Shown piece after piece: positions 44,796 to 54,786 of a stretch of DNA of 64,000 bases. This DNA is from Paenibacillus segetis (GTDB taxonomy: Bacteria; Bacillota; Bacilli; Paenibacillales; Paenibacillaceae), in assembly GCF_014639155.1 (NCBI RefSeq), contig NZ_BMFT01000001.1:1674001-1738000 (forward strand), written 5' to 3'. A program made the position numbers and the translations under genes. Under the pieces are notes generated by a model that was given only the letters and a program-made list of their open reading frames with translations, was not told the DNA's origin and made no database searches. The stretch's first letter is position 1. Each line of letters begins with the position of its first letter.

Positions 44796-46571
44796 ATGGA
44801 GCAAAGTAAATCGGTTCTTTCAAATTCAAAGAAGGGTTCATTCTTCAAATTAATGAAGGAAACAAAACCATCCCTTTGGATGTTAAGTGTTGCGTTACTG
44901 CTAAGTGTGGTGTCTACGTTAGTTGGACTTGTCATTCCAATGTTTACGAAAAATCTGGTAGATGGATTTAGTCTGTCTTCCATTAATAGTTCCCAGATCA
45001 TTGCAATCGGGGCTGCGTTTATTGGGCAGACGATTGCTTCGGGTGTCTCCATTTATTTGCTTAACTATATCGGACAAAAAATGGTCGCAGGATTACGAGA
45101 TAGGTTGTGGAAAAAGCTACTAGTGTTACCCGTTCCCTACTACGATGGTAATCGGACAGGAGATTCCGTCAGTCGCATGACGAATGATACAGGTGTCATC
45201 AAGACACTCATATCTGAACATGTCGCCAGCTTCTTCAGTGGGATCATTTCCATTGTTGGTTCGATCGTGGTTCTGTTCTATCTAAACTGGAAAATGACCT
45301 TGATTATGTTTACTGTCATTCCGATTGCCGCTTTAATTCTTGTTCCACTTGGTCGGAAGATGTATAAAATATCGGTAGGAATGCAAGATGAGACCGCAGC
45401 CTTTACCTCTACGCTCTCACAAGTACTCTCGGAGATTCGACTTGTCAAAGCCTCCAACGCCGAACAAAAAGAATACAAGAACGGCAGTATGGGGATCCGT
45501 AATTTACTGTCGTTTGGGATTCGAGAAGGTAAGGTAATGGCATGGATCAGTCCAATTATGTCTTTTGTGCTGATGATGTTATTAGTCATCGTGATTGGTT
45601 ATGGTGGGATGCAGGTATCCTCAGGCGGATTAACTGCAGGTGAGTTAGTCGCATTTATCCTGTATTTGATTCAGCTCATTATGCCGATGACCCAACTAAC
45701 TACTTTTTTTACACAATTGCAAAAAGCTAAAGGAGCAACTGAACGTATTATGGAAACGCTGGATGCGGAAGAAGAAGCATTCGGTTCCGGAGTAGAAGTC
45801 AACAATGCCAATCAATCAGTTATTTTGTCCCAAGTCTCATTTGGATATAAACCTGATGAACCTGTGCTTCAGAATGTTAGTTTTGAGATGGATCCAGGAA
45901 CGGTGACTGCGGTAGTCGGCCCAAGTGGCGGCGGTAAAACGACTTTGTTCTCCATGATAGAACGCTTTTACTTACCACAATCAGGTGTCATTTACCTTGG
46001 AGAAGAGCCGATCGATACCTTCAATCTTCGCTCTTGGCGCGAAATTATTGGCTATGTCTCTCAAGATAGTCCAATGATTGCTGGTACGATAGCGGAAAAC
46101 CTATGTTATGGGGTCGAGCGCAAGGTTAGTGATACAGAACTAAGAAGTGCGGCTAGGATGGCCTATGCCGATGAGTTTATCTCAGAACTTCCTAATGGCT
46201 ATAATACGGATGTTGGAGAACGAGGTGTGAAGTTGTCAGGTGGCCAGCGGCAACGGATTGCCATAGCAAGAGCACTGCTACGTGATCCCAAAATCCTGAT
46301 GTTGGATGAAGCGACTTCAAGCTTGGATAGTCGATCCGAAGTTGTGGTTCAGAAGGCTCTGAAGAATTTGATGGAAGGGCGCACAACGATTGTCATTGCT
46401 CATAGATTGTCTACCGTTGTAGGCGCGGATCAAATTATTTTCATTGAGAAGGGGCAAGTAACTGGAAGAGGTCGTCATGAAGAACTGCTACAAACCCATG
46501 ATATGTATCGTGAGTTTGCTGCACAACAGCTCCAGATTGCAGGTGCCGGGGAAGATGAAGATACGATATAA
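44796..46571 (+). CDS. ABC half-transporter, multidrug exporter type (BmrA-like)
   Basis: A 591-residue fusion of a six-helix exporter domain (about 25-310) and an ATPase domain. Walker [10 protein letters not shown] is at 375-383, signature LSGGQ at 480-484 and Walker B LMLDE at 501-505, followed by the H-loop in IAHRLST. It would work as a homodimer exporting lipids, drugs or peptides. It is directly followed (23 bases) by a response regulator and sensor kinase, so it is likely in the same operon and the two-component system may control it. Confidence 0.93.
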   Translation: MEQSKSVLSNSKKGSFFKLMKETKPSLWMLSVALLLSVVSTLVGLVIPMFTKNLVDGFSLSSINSSQIIAIGAAFIGQTIASGVSIYLLNYIGQKMVAGLRDRLWKKLLVLPVPYYDGNRTGDSVSRMTNDTGVIKTLISEHVASFFSGIISIVGSIVVLFYLNWKMTLIMFTVIPIAALILVPLGRKMYKISVGMQDETAAFTSTLSQVLSEIRLVKASNAEQKEYKNGSMGIRNLLSFGIREGKVMAWISPIMSFVLMMLLVIVIGYGGMQVSSGGLTAGELVAFILYLIQLIMPMTQLTTFFTQLQKAKGATERIMETLDAEEEAFGSGVEVNNANQSVILSQVSFGYKPDEPVLQNVSFEMDPGTVTAVVGPSGGGKTTLFSMIERFYLPQSGVIYLGEEPIDTFNLRSWREIIGYVSQDSPMIAGTIAENLCYGVERKVSDTELRSAARMAYADEFISELPNGYNTDVGERGVKLSGGQRQRIAIARALLRDPKILMLDEATSSLDSRSEVVVQKALKNLMEGRTTIVIAHRLSTVVGADQIIFIEKGQVTGRGRHEELLQTHDMYREFAAQQLQIAGAGEDEDTI

Positions 46572-46594
46572 ATATAGTAATAGGAGAATCAAAT

Positions 46595-47272
46595 ATGGCC
46601 AAAATACTCGTAGTTGACGACGATATGCATATTCGCGAACTAATCAGAGTGTTTCTCGAAGAAGCTGGAATGGAGGTGCTTGAAGCCGCTGATGGTCTTG
46701 AAGCATTGTCTGCACTAGCGGAGGAGCGAGCTGATCTAGTCATCATGGATATTATGATGCCGAATATGGACGGATGGGATTTATGTCATGAATTGCGGCG
46801 AGATTATGATATGCCATTACTGATGCTTACAGCAAAAGGTGAAACGAAGCAGATTCTCAAAGGATTTGAGCTCGGAACAGATGACTATCTGGTCAAACCG
46901 TTTGAACCTGCTGAATTGGTAGCAAGGGTTAAGGCTCTGCTTAAGCGCTATCAGGTTGCGGTATCCCAGATGGTCAGCATTGGGCAGCTTAATATGAATC
47001 GTCGGAGCTATGAGGTTTCCTCTTTGGAAGAGAACTTTACGCTCCCGCTTAAAGAGTTCGAGCTTTTGTTCAAGCTAGGGAGTTATCCGGGTAGGACGCT
47101 TACTAGAGAACAGCTAATCGAAGATATTTGGGGATATGATTTCGAAGGAAATGAGCGTACGCTCGACGTTCATATTAATCGACTTCGGGAACGATTCCCG
47201 GAAGAGAAGTTCAATTTCAAAATTACGACAATTCGCGGTCTTGGCTATCGATTGGAGGTCTTTGACCGATGA
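46595..47272 (+). CDS. OmpR-family response regulator (system 1)
   Basis: A 225-residue regulator: receiver domain with phosphorylated Asp 52 (MDIMMPNMDG), Thr 79 and Lys 101 (KPF), then a winged-helix output domain ending TTIRGLGYRLE. It overlaps the kinase gene by four bases (ATGA), giving translational coupling. The upstream exporter gene is the obvious candidate target. Confidence 0.95.
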   Translation: MAKILVVDDDMHIRELIRVFLEEAGMEVLEAADGLEALSALAEERADLVIMDIMMPNMDGWDLCHELRRDYDMPLLMLTAKGETKQILKGFELGTDDYLVKPFEPAELVARVKALLKRYQVAVSQMVSIGQLNMNRRSYEVSSLEENFTLPLKEFELLFKLGSYPGRTLTREQLIEDIWGYDFEGNERTLDVHINRLRERFPEEKFNFKITTIRGLGYRLEVFDR

Positions 47273-48339
47273 GGACAAAGAGCTTTTGGAAGAAGACTTG
47301 GTTCGTTGTAGTTCATATATTTCAGATTGTGGGTATCATGATTACTGTGGCTCTTTCCTGGATGGCGGCCAATTTCTTAACGAAGGCAATTTATACAATA
47401 TATAGCCAACCTACTTCCCACTACCTAGTGCAAATCATTGATGCAGTGTTAGGGGTTATTATCTTTATTGTAGTAGTATTTGTTATTGGCATCTTTCTCC
47501 GTCCGAGACAATTGGCTTTAATGACGGCTATCATCGATGCGATGCGGCGGATATCTAAAGGCGATTTCAAAGTCAAATTGGAGATGACTGAACAACGTGG
47601 TGAATTTCAAAAAATTATCCAAAGCATTAATGAAATGGCACAAGATTTAGGTCAGCTCGAAAGTATGAGGCAAGACTTCATATCCAATGTATCGCATGAA
47701 ATTCAATCACCGCTTACCTCTATCCGTGGGTTTGCTCGCGCGTTAAGAAATCGTGATCTTTCTGAAGACAAACGAGAACACTATCTTGACATCATCGAAG
47801 GGGAGAGCCGGAGATTATCGCAAATGAGCGACAATCTCCTAAAGCTGTCTTCATTGGAATCGGACAAACCATCTTTTGAGACGCATTGTTACCGTCTCGA
47901 TCATCAACTACAAAATGTTGTATTGGCCAACGAACCACAGTGGTTAGCAAAAGGAATCCAAGTTGATTTGAATTTACAAGAAATTGAGATCAAGGCAGCA
48001 GAGGATTTATTAAATCAAGTGTGGGTAAATTTACTTCATAATAGTATTAAATTTACTCCAGACGCTGGTGCGATTTCAATCAGACTGATCGCAACGGAGA
48101 ATGGGGCAGAGGTGACCATTGAAGATACGGGAATTGGAATAGCATCAGAAGATCTCGTTCATATCTTCGAACGCTTCTATAAAGCAGACAAATCTAGAAA
48201 CCGTGAAGCTGGTGGGAGTGGTCTCGGCTTGTCCATTGTGAAAAAGATAATCGATATCCACCAGGGCGATATATCAGCTCAATCACAGATTGGTCAGGGA
48301 ACACGTTTCGTCGTCACCGTGCCCTATTCTTTTGAATAA
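47269..48339 (+). CDS. Sensor histidine kinase (system 1)
   Basis: A 356-residue kinase with two membrane helices (about 11-33 and 55-78), only a short loop between them, a HAMP domain, and the catalytic core. The phosphorylated His 143 lies in SHEIQSPLTS; N-box NLLHNSIKFTP and G-boxes DTGIGI and GGSGLGLSIV are complete. The short outer loop suggests sensing inside the membrane or through the transporter. Confidence 0.94.
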   Translation: MRTKSFWKKTWFVVVHIFQIVGIMITVALSWMAANFLTKAIYTIYSQPTSHYLVQIIDAVLGVIIFIVVVFVIGIFLRPRQLALMTAIIDAMRRISKGDFKVKLEMTEQRGEFQKIIQSINEMAQDLGQLESMRQDFISNVSHEIQSPLTSIRGFARALRNRDLSEDKREHYLDIIEGESRRLSQMSDNLLKLSSLESDKPSFETHCYRLDHQLQNVVLANEPQWLAKGIQVDLNLQEIEIKAAEDLLNQVWVNLLHNSIKFTPDAGAISIRLIATENGAEVTIEDTGIGIASEDLVHIFERFYKADKSRNREAGGSGLGLSIVKKIIDIHQGDISAQSQIGQGTRFVVTVPYSFE

Positions 48340-48450
48340 GAATGATAAGATCGTAATCCTTTCTTAACTTTTTCTTAGTACATGAGGTTATACATCATGC
48401 TATGATAAAATAGTGTGCATACTAGCCTCAATAAAAGGATGATCATTCTT

Positions 48451-49149
48451 ATGAGTAAACAAATATTAATAGTTGATGATGACGATAAAATTGCTAAATT
48501 GATTGAAATTTATTTGCATAATGAAGGATATGTCGTGTTCAAAGCAGATAATGGACTCACGGCACTGGATATGATGGAACAGGAAGATATCCATTTAATC
48601 ATTCTCGATGTGATGATGCCCGGATTGGATGGCATCTCGGTGTGTATCAAGATTAGGGAAACGCGAACGACTCCTATCCTGATGCTCAGCGCTAAAGATG
48701 GCGATATGGATAAGATCACGGGTCTGATGACCGGTGCTGATGATTACATGGTAAAACCGTTTAATCCTCTGGAGTTGGTTGCTCGGGTGAAATCGTTACT
48801 TCGACGCTCATCCTATGCCTCTATTCAATCACCACAAGCTGCTCCTGAGCATATTATTAAATTTGGCTCGCTGCAAATTGATAAGGAGACACATTCAACT
48901 ACGATTGATGGACGCTCTGTCAAACTGACACCGATAGAATTTGGAATCCTGTTTCTACTAGCCAGCCATCCGGGGAGAGTATTCGGGTCGGAGGAAATAT
49001 TTGAGCTAATATGGAAGGACAAGTATTTCGAGAGTAACAATTCGGTTACGGTACATATCAGTCGACTTCGGGACAAGCTGGAGAAAGAAATGGATGGTGA
49101 AAAGCTGATTCACACGGTATGGGGGGTTGGCTATAAACTTGAAAGCTAG
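48451..49149 (+). CDS. OmpR-family response regulator (system 2, VanR-like)
   Basis: A 232-residue regulator: receiver with acidic pocket DDDD (9-12), Asp 53 in LDVMMPGLDG and Lys in MVKPFNP, then winged-helix domain with HTVWGVGYKLES. It resembles VanR-type regulators. ATG at 48451 is selected; the upstream in-frame starts at 48415 and 48439 have no usable ribosome site. The stop overlaps the following kinase gene. Confidence 0.93.
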   Translation: MSKQILIVDDDDKIAKLIEIYLHNEGYVVFKADNGLTALDMMEQEDIHLIILDVMMPGLDGISVCIKIRETRTTPILMLSAKDGDMDKITGLMTGADDYMVKPFNPLELVARVKSLLRRSSYASIQSPQAAPEHIIKFGSLQIDKETHSTTIDGRSVKLTPIEFGILFLLASHPGRVFGSEEIFELIWKDKYFESNNSVTVHISRLRDKLEKEMDGEKLIHTVWGVGYKLES

Positions 49150-50236
49150 TCTACGTTTTGTTGCATGGTTGTTCTGGACAATTGTAACTACGCTCGGCTC
49201 CGTGCTGTTACTTGTCCTATTAAGCAAATTATTCTATAAATTTTATCCAAGTGTAACTTTTTATTCAGTTATGGCATGGATCAATCTTAATATTGGTTTT
49301 CCTTTAGCATATTATCTCCTTGGGGTCCCCATACTGCTATTGTTCTCACTATATTTCTACCGGCGAAGTGTCAGACGACATGAAGAGAAGTATCTGAAAT
49401 TGTTGATTGAAGAAGTTCATAAGATGGAAGATGATTCAGCAAATAGAATTCCAGTAGAGAATGTAGGACAATTGGGTCAATTAGCGAATGACATTAATCG
49501 GATGGTAGACAGGCTTAGAACCTCCATGGATGAAGAACGACGTGCAGAGCGAACCAAGAATGAACTCGTCACGAATGTCTCTCACGATTTACGAACACCG
49601 TTAACATCCATTACAGGTTACTTGGGTTTAATCGAACAGGATCGGTATCGGGATGAAGTAGAGCTGCGTTATTACGTCAACATGGCCTATGAGGAATCCA
49701 TACGACTGAAGAAGTTGTTACAAGATCTATTTGAGTATACAAGACTCCAGGACAAGGAAATGAAACTCTTTCGAAGCAAGATTAATTTAGTGGAAATGCT
49801 GAATCAGATCGCTGCACATTTCGCTTGGCAGTTGCAAGAGAGTGGCATGGAATGTAGGCTCATGATGGAGGAGCAACAGCTATTTGTAATGGCTGATGGC
49901 GATAAACTCAGGAGGGTGTACGAGAACTTGATTTCGAATGCCATCCGCTATGGTCATGACGGCAAATATTTAGATATCCGTGCACGTGTCGATGGCCAAG
50001 AAGTCGTTACCGACGTAGTTAATTACGGGGAACCTATTCCCAAGTCCGATCTACCTCATTTGTTTGATCGTTTCTATCGCGTGGAGAAGTCACGTGCGAA
50101 GCATACGGGTGGCTCGGGAATTGGCCTTGCCATTGCCAAGCACATCGTTGATCTGCATCACGGAAGCATTGGCGCAGACAGTGATGAGTACCGGACAGTC
50201 TTTACGGTTAGACTTGGGCGAGATTACAATTCATAA
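49139..50236 (+). CDS. Sensor histidine kinase (system 2, VanS-like)
   Basis: A 365-residue kinase with two membrane helices (about 6-28 and 52-74), a HAMP-like linker (QLANDINRMVDRL), His 149 in SHDLRTPLTS, N-box NLISNAIRYG and G-box GGSGIGLAIAKHIVDLH. It resembles VanS, but no vanHAX-type genes are near. The start is uncertain: TTG at 49139 is 12 bases beyond a GGGGGG run, and TTG at 49127 is an alternative. Both overlap the preceding regulator gene. Confidence 0.9.
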   Translation: MKASLRFVAWLFWTIVTTLGSVLLLVLLSKLFYKFYPSVTFYSVMAWINLNIGFPLAYYLLGVPILLLFSLYFYRRSVRRHEEKYLKLLIEEVHKMEDDSANRIPVENVGQLGQLANDINRMVDRLRTSMDEERRAERTKNELVTNVSHDLRTPLTSITGYLGLIEQDRYRDEVELRYYVNMAYEESIRLKKLLQDLFEYTRLQDKEMKLFRSKINLVEMLNQIAAHFAWQLQESGMECRLMMEEQQLFVMADGDKLRRVYENLISNAIRYGHDGKYLDIRARVDGQEVVTDVVNYGEPIPKSDLPHLFDRFYRVEKSRAKHTGGSGIGLAIAKHIVDLHHGSIGADSDEYRTVFTVRLGRDYNS

Positions 50237-50281
50237 AATTCAAAATATTTTTTTGAAAAAAGCGTAAATTTTTAAGAAGAT

Positions 50282-50318
50282 AACGCGTTATTCCTTTGAT
50301 GGAATAACGCGTTTTTTG
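50282..50318 (+). terminator. Terminator of two-component system 2
   Basis: A perfect 13-bp stem AACGCGTTATTCC/GGAATAACGCGTT with a 6-base loop, followed by TTTT. Confidence 0.95.
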
Positions 50319-50491
50319 TGCTTAAACTTAAATTTCAGGTTAAGAATGCACTGAAAATCTTAATATAATCTTAAGGATTTCTTAGTTTCTAAGTAAACTC
50401 TATCCCTCATAATGAACAATGGTAAGAGACATACATGAGACCATGAAGCTTCTTTTACAGAAGCACTGTAATTATTAGGAGGATCATTTAA

Positions 50492-50983
50492 ATGAAAACT
50501 AAAGGAATAGATCAAATATACCGTGTTTATAGTAATGATGTATATCGTTATTTACTCTACTTAGGGCGGAATCACCATACTGCTGAAGATTTAACTCAAG
50601 AAGTGTTCTGTCGAGCTTTGAAGCATGTAGAACTTTTGGATGGTAAACGGACGAAAGCATGGTTGCTTCGGGTGGCCCATAATGCCTATATCGATCGTGT
50701 GCGCAAGGAAAGTCGTTCATCTATTCATGATCAAGAGTATTTTTATGACTTTGCAAGTGAAGATACCCCCGAGTCTTGTATGGTTCGTCAAGAGAATCGT
50801 AAGGAATTATATGGGATGTTATCTATGTTACAGCCTAATCAGCAGCATGCGGTACTTCTGTATGATGTACATGGCTTTTCATATCAAGAATCAGCCGATT
50901 TGATGGGGATTACACTATCGCATTTCAAAATTATTCTATACCGTGCCAGACAAAAGCTCCGTCAATTTAGTGAGTCGGCCTAA
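50492..50983 (+). CDS. ECF-type RNA polymerase sigma factor
   Basis: A 163-residue extracytoplasmic-function sigma factor. Region 2 contains AEDLTQEVFCRALKH and region 4 contains LPNQ-like LQPNQQHAVLLYDVHGFSYQESADLMGIT with its helix-turn-helix. It has no anti-sigma gene behind it; a terminator follows at once. It may belong with the adjacent two-component systems and exporter in envelope-stress control, by position only. The ribosome site is AGGAGGA. Confidence 0.93.
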   Translation: MKTKGIDQIYRVYSNDVYRYLLYLGRNHHTAEDLTQEVFCRALKHVELLDGKRTKAWLLRVAHNAYIDRVRKESRSSIHDQEYFYDFASEDTPESCMVRQENRKELYGMLSMLQPNQQHAVLLYDVHGFSYQESADLMGITLSHFKIILYRARQKLRQFSESA

Positions 50984-50993
50984 TAGTTGTAAG

Positions 50994-51037
50994 ATGACCA
51001 TGATTGTATTCTCAAATACAATTATGGTCATTTTTTC
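50994..51037 (+). terminator. Terminator of the sigma factor gene
   Basis: ATGACCAT, ATTGTATT and their complements form a long near-perfect stem with a CTCA loop, followed by TTTTTT. Confidence 0.93.
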
Positions 51038-51121
51038 TTTTTTATTGTAGGATATAGAATACCATAAAAAGTAATATTTACATTTACCCGCACTAAAAAT
51101 TACAATTTGGGAGGGATTCGC

Positions 51122-51562
51122 ATGATACCGCAACGAGTTACATTGGTTACTTTAGGAGCTATTGATCTACCTAGTCTTAGAGCGTTCTACAAAAGATTAG
51201 GATGGGAGGATACACCCGCGAGTACGGATGAATATTGTGTGTTTACAACAGCGGGAGTTCTGTTAAGTTTGTTTCCATATCATGAATTGGTAAAAGATGC
51301 AGGACTAGATGTGCAGGCCGAAAGCGGTGCGAAACCCTCCTTTAGAGGTATCTCGCTTGCCATCAATGTTGAAGAACCGGAAATGGTTGATGATGTAATC
51401 AAGAAAGCTCGTGAAGCTGGGGCAGAAATTCTTAGGGAACCTGAGGAGGCTTTCTGGGGAGGTCGTACAGCGTACTTTGCTGATCCTGAATATCATGTTT
51501 GGGAAATTGCCTGGAATCCGTCGGCTGTGTTTGATGAGACTGGTGCCATGATCTCATTCTAA
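51122..51562 (+). CDS. VOC (glyoxalase/bleomycin resistance) family protein
   Basis: A 146-residue protein with two beta-alpha-beta-beta-beta units. RVTLVTLGAIDLPSLRAFYKRLGW opens the fold and AYFADPEYHVWEIAWNP closes it with the usual metal-site glutamate. Such proteins act as metal-dependent isomerases, dioxygenases or drug-binding proteins; which applies is unknown. ATG at 51122 follows GGGAGGG. Confidence 0.88.
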   Translation: MIPQRVTLVTLGAIDLPSLRAFYKRLGWEDTPASTDEYCVFTTAGVLLSLFPYHELVKDAGLDVQAESGAKPSFRGISLAINVEEPEMVDDVIKKAREAGAEILREPEEAFWGGRTAYFADPEYHVWEIAWNPSAVFDETGAMISF

Positions 51563-51598
51563 CTTTATTTTAGAGACAGTCAGTTTTTAACTTTATTT

Positions 51599-51629
51599 GA
51601 CGGCTGGAGGATCTCTTCGGTCGTCTTTT
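51599..51629 (+). terminator. Terminator after the VOC gene
   Basis: GACGGCTG pairs with CGGTCGTC (two G-T pairs) and is followed by TTTTA. Confidence 0.7.
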
Positions 51630-51709
51630 ACATTGTTGTTCTCTTTTAAAATGGAACATTGTACCTCATAATAGAATGGTGAAAACCAATTCAGAGGAGG
51701 ATATGGACG

Positions 51710-52552
51710 GTGCCAAACCATTTACAGGATACAGTAACATTGAACAATGGAGTAAAAATGCCATGGCTTGGTCTTGGTGTATACAAAGCGCAAGAGGGTG
51801 ATGAAGTCGTTCGCGCAGTCAAGTCGGCGATTCAGGTCGGCTACCGTAGTATTGATACGGCAGCAGCGTATCATAATGAAGAAGGCGTCGGTCAGGCTAT
51901 AGCGGAAGCCATCCAAGAGAATGGACTGTCCCGTGAAGATATTTTTGTTACAACAAAAGTATGGAATACTATGCAGGGTTATGAGACTACCCTTGAAGCA
52001 TTTGAAACGAGCTTAAGCAAATTGAATCTGGATTATATTGATTTATATCTGATTCATTGGCCAGTGGGGGGCAAATATAAGGATACTTGGAGAGCGCTTG
52101 AGAAGGTGTATAAAGAAGGGAAAGTGCGCGCTATCGGGGTAAGCAACTTTAATATCCATCATTTGGAGGATCTACTCACGGATGCCGAGGTTGTTCCTGC
52201 GGTCAATCAAGTGGAGTTTCACCCGCAATTATTCCAGAAGGAACTTCTAGAATATAATCATGACAAGGGGATCCAACTTGAAGCATGGTCGCCGCTTGGG
52301 CAAGGGAAATTAATTGAGGATGAATCATTAAAGGCCATCGCTGCAAAATATGGTAAAACACCCGCACAAATCATTTTGCGTTGGGATTTACAAGTCGGTG
52401 TTATTACGATTCCTAAATCAGTGAATGAACATCGTATTGCGCAAAATGCTGATATTTTTGATTTTCAATTGGATGGGGAGGACATGGCTGCAATCGAGGC
52501 CTTAAACCAGAATAAACGGTTTGGCTCCGATCCAGACAATTTTATTTTCTAA
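51710..52552 (+). CDS. Aldo/keto reductase
   Basis: A 280-residue NADPH-dependent reductase of the AKR5/YvgN type. The catalytic tetrad is Asp 49, Tyr 54, Lys 83 and His 116, and the signature LYLIHWPV and [10 protein letters not shown] (phosphate binding) are present. It reduces aldehydes such as methylglyoxal in characterised relatives. The start is GTG at 51710 behind GAGGAGG. The MFS gene follows by 25 bases. Confidence 0.94.
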   Translation: MPNHLQDTVTLNNGVKMPWLGLGVYKAQEGDEVVRAVKSAIQVGYRSIDTAAAYHNEEGVGQAIAEAIQENGLSREDIFVTTKVWNTMQGYETTLEAFETSLSKLNLDYIDLYLIHWPVGGKYKDTWRALEKVYKEGKVRAIGVSNFNIHHLEDLLTDAEVVPAVNQVEFHPQLFQKELLEYNHDKGIQLEAWSPLGQGKLIEDESLKAIAAKYGKTPAQIILRWDLQVGVITIPKSVNEHRIAQNADIFDFQLDGEDMAAIEALNQNKRFGSDPDNFIF

Positions 52553-52577
52553 TTATAATTTAGATGGAGAGATAAAG

Positions 52578-53795
52578 ATGAATCATACTGCTGCAAAATC
52601 AGCATCACCAGCAAAAACCGTCTATCCTATTTTATTTGCGATTAGTATGGTCCATTTGCTCAATGATACGATGCAATCTGCTATTCCAGCATTATTTCCG
52701 GTGCTGCGTGAATCGTTATCCCTTAACTACGGACAAATTGGCTGGATTGCCTTTGCAATGAATATGACGGCATCGGTTTTCCAACCGCTTGTCGGTTTAT
52801 ATTCAGATAAACGCCCAAGGCCGTATATTCTTCCGTTAGGTGTATTTTTTACACTGATTGGGGTGCTTCTGCTGGCATTCGCACCTACTTATGGAGTTAT
52901 TTTGTTAGCCGTGACATCTGTCGGTTTGGGTTCATCCGTGTTTCATCCTGAGTCATCTCGTGTTGCTTATCTAGCTGCAGGAGAACGCCGGGGTTTGGCG
53001 CAATCGATCTTTCAGGTTGGTGGGAATGTCGGGACCTCACTAGGACCACTGATGTCAGCCTTGATCTTTATTCCACTTGGGCAAGGAAGTGTTGCTTGGT
53101 TCGCCTTGGCTGCAATTATTGCTATTGTGATACAGTTCTTCGTTGCCAAATGGTATGGAACGCAAGTGATTCAGCCTCGTCGGAAAAAAACACAAGGTAG
53201 CGGGCAATCAGCTGCCAAATCGGCACTTAGCAAGGGAAAAGTTACTTTTGCGATTACGATACTCATTCTGTTGCTATTCTCCAAAAATGTATATTCCATC
53301 AGCATTTCAAATTTCTACGCTTTTTTTCTAATGGATCATTACGGGGTGCCTAAACAAGAGGCTCAATGGTATGTATTCGCATTCCTGGCTGCAGCTGCAA
53401 TAGGAACGTTTTTTGGTGGGCCGCTTGCGGATCGATTTGGTCGCCGAAATATTATCTGGTTATCGATACTAGGGACAGCACCTTTTTCACTCATGCTACC
53501 TTATGCCAACTTGTTCTGGTCGGGTATACTCGTCGTATTAGCTGGATTCATCATGTCGTCGGCGTTTTCGATCATTGTTGTGTATGCGCAAGAGTTACTT
53601 CCGGGTAAAGTTGGACTCGTATCGGGATTGTTCTTTGGACTTTCTTTTGGCCTAGGTGGATTAGGTTCAGCGTTTCTGGGTAATTTCGCTGATCAAATGG
53701 GGATTTTCTATATCATGAAGTTATGCGCATTCCTACCTTTGATTGGGCTGTTGACCATGCTATTACCGAAGGATGAAGCTTTACAAAGTAATTGA
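52578..53795 (+). CDS. fsr: MFS efflux transporter, fosmidomycin-resistance (Fsr) type
   Basis: A 405-residue twelve-helix major facilitator. MVHLLNDTMQSAIPALFPVL, GLYSDKRPRP and SSVFHPESSRVA are characteristic of the Fsr subfamily. Fosmidomycin export is known for the E. coli relative; the natural substrate here is not known. ATG at 52578 follows GGAGAG; the longer reading from 52521 overlaps the reductase gene. It probably shares a transcript with the aldo/keto reductase. No hairpin terminator follows; instead a repeat array begins 52 bases on. Confidence 0.9.
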   Translation: MNHTAAKSASPAKTVYPILFAISMVHLLNDTMQSAIPALFPVLRESLSLNYGQIGWIAFAMNMTASVFQPLVGLYSDKRPRPYILPLGVFFTLIGVLLLAFAPTYGVILLAVTSVGLGSSVFHPESSRVAYLAAGERRGLAQSIFQVGGNVGTSLGPLMSALIFIPLGQGSVAWFALAAIIAIVIQFFVAKWYGTQVIQPRRKKTQGSGQSAAKSALSKGKVTFAITILILLLFSKNVYSISISNFYAFFLMDHYGVPKQEAQWYVFAFLAAAAIGTFFGGPLADRFGRRNIIWLSILGTAPFSLMLPYANLFWSGILVVLAGFIMSSAFSIIVVYAQELLPGKVGLVSGLFFGLSFGLGGLGSAFLGNFADQMGIFYIMKLCAFLPLIGLLTMLLPKDEALQSN

Positions 53796-53846
53796 ATACA
53801 TATGCGGTAGGTGGTCAAGTGGCAGTGGTGTGACTGTGGCTTTATC

Positions 53847-54024
53847 AGGAAAAACTCCATGTACTTCGTTGAATTAATTGACAGAGGTTATGATTAAAAG
53901 GAAAAACTCCTGTTTATTTGCGATTATTTCGTTTAAATGACGTTTTAATGCAAAATTAACGGGATTTTTTCCATTTAGTGTAGTTTGTATAAGCAAATAG
54001 CTTAATTTAGCTGGAGTTATTCCT
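53847..54024. repeat. Array 2: four TGGA-N5-TCCA-like dyads at 52/62/51-bp spacing
   Basis: The gap 53796-54120 contains no gene. Dyads start at 53847 (AGGAAAAACTCCA), 53899 (AGGAAAAACTCCT), 53961 (GGGATTTTTTCCA) and 54012 (TGGAGTTATTCCT). Spacings 52, 62 and 51 nearly repeat those of array 1, and the spacers show weak position-matched similarity (for example AGCAA-TA-C in the third spacer of both). A TATAAT at 54054-54059 follows the array. Confidence 0.7.
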
Positions 54025-54120
54025 GATAATGTTAGGAATCAATTCATGTGAGGTATAATTAATGTCTATTCTAGCTGTGGAAATAGAAGTTAGTTTGAAG
54101 ATATTGAGGTGGATATTGAA

Positions 54121-54693
54121 GTGAACTCGAAAATAACAAATCTGGATACTCAGGGGTTATTAGATGCAATTAGTCAAAATGCTGATATGATGGCGGATTT
54201 ACGGTCCGTATCCTTATTGTCTTTACCCCAGGCCTGCATCGCTGCAGGATATATCCGTAATTATGTATGGGACATTTTGCATGGTTATGAGATCAGAACA
54301 CCTTATAATGATGTTGATGTTATTTATTATGATCCTTCTTGCATCGAGGAAGAAATCGAGAAGAGCTATGAGGCTAAGCTAAAGGAAGTAAGTCCAGCTC
54401 ATCAATGGTCAGTGAAGAATCAAGCGCGAATGCATCTGAAAAGTGGAGCATCTGCGTTTCGTTCTGTTGAGGATGCGATGTTATATTGGCCAGAGACGGC
54501 CACGGCGGTTGGGGTTCGTTTGGATGCGCGGGGAGAGGTCGAACTCATTGCACCACATGGGATGGATGATTTACTGACACTCCGTCTTCGTCAAAGTTCG
54601 TATTGCCGGGACCATCAATTGTTTATGAAACGGATTACCGACAAAGAATGGTTACGCATTTGGCCGCAATTACGAATTGTTGAGGATGTATAA
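54121..54693 (+). CDS. Nucleotidyltransferase-fold protein (DUF925 type)
   Basis: A 190-residue protein of the COG3575/DUF925 group. AAGYIRNYVWDILHGYE followed by NDVDVIYYD is a nucleotidyltransferase-like active site with the paired aspartates that bind metal. FRSVEDAMLYWPETATAVGVR and APHGMDDLLTLRLR are family blocks. The substrate is unknown. GTG at 54121 is selected, 8 bases after GAGGTGG; GTG at 54109 lies on that ribosome site. Confidence 0.85.
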   Translation: MNSKITNLDTQGLLDAISQNADMMADLRSVSLLSLPQACIAAGYIRNYVWDILHGYEIRTPYNDVDVIYYDPSCIEEEIEKSYEAKLKEVSPAHQWSVKNQARMHLKSGASAFRSVEDAMLYWPETATAVGVRLDARGEVELIAPHGMDDLLTLRLRQSSYCRDHQLFMKRITDKEWLRIWPQLRIVEDV

Positions 54694-54724
54694 ATGATTA
54701 TTTTACTGATTTTTTGAAAAATGC

Positions 54725-54754
54725 TTGACGCATGGTATATCCTCGTGATATTAT
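54725..54754 (+). promoter_or_regulatory. Promoter of first tRNA-Leu gene
   Basis: TTGACG (54725-54730), 18-base spacer, TATTAT (54749-54754), 32 bases before the mature tRNA. The second tRNA gene has the same pattern and both are followed by TGTCGCTG. Confidence 0.75.
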
Positions 54755-54786
54755 CTTAATTGTCGCTGATGCGATAAGGTTAACAA

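Noticed and set aside
49139..50236. Vancomycin-resistance two-component system
   Set aside because: VanS-like overall, but no vanH, vanA or vanX-type genes are nearby, so resistance cannot be claimed.
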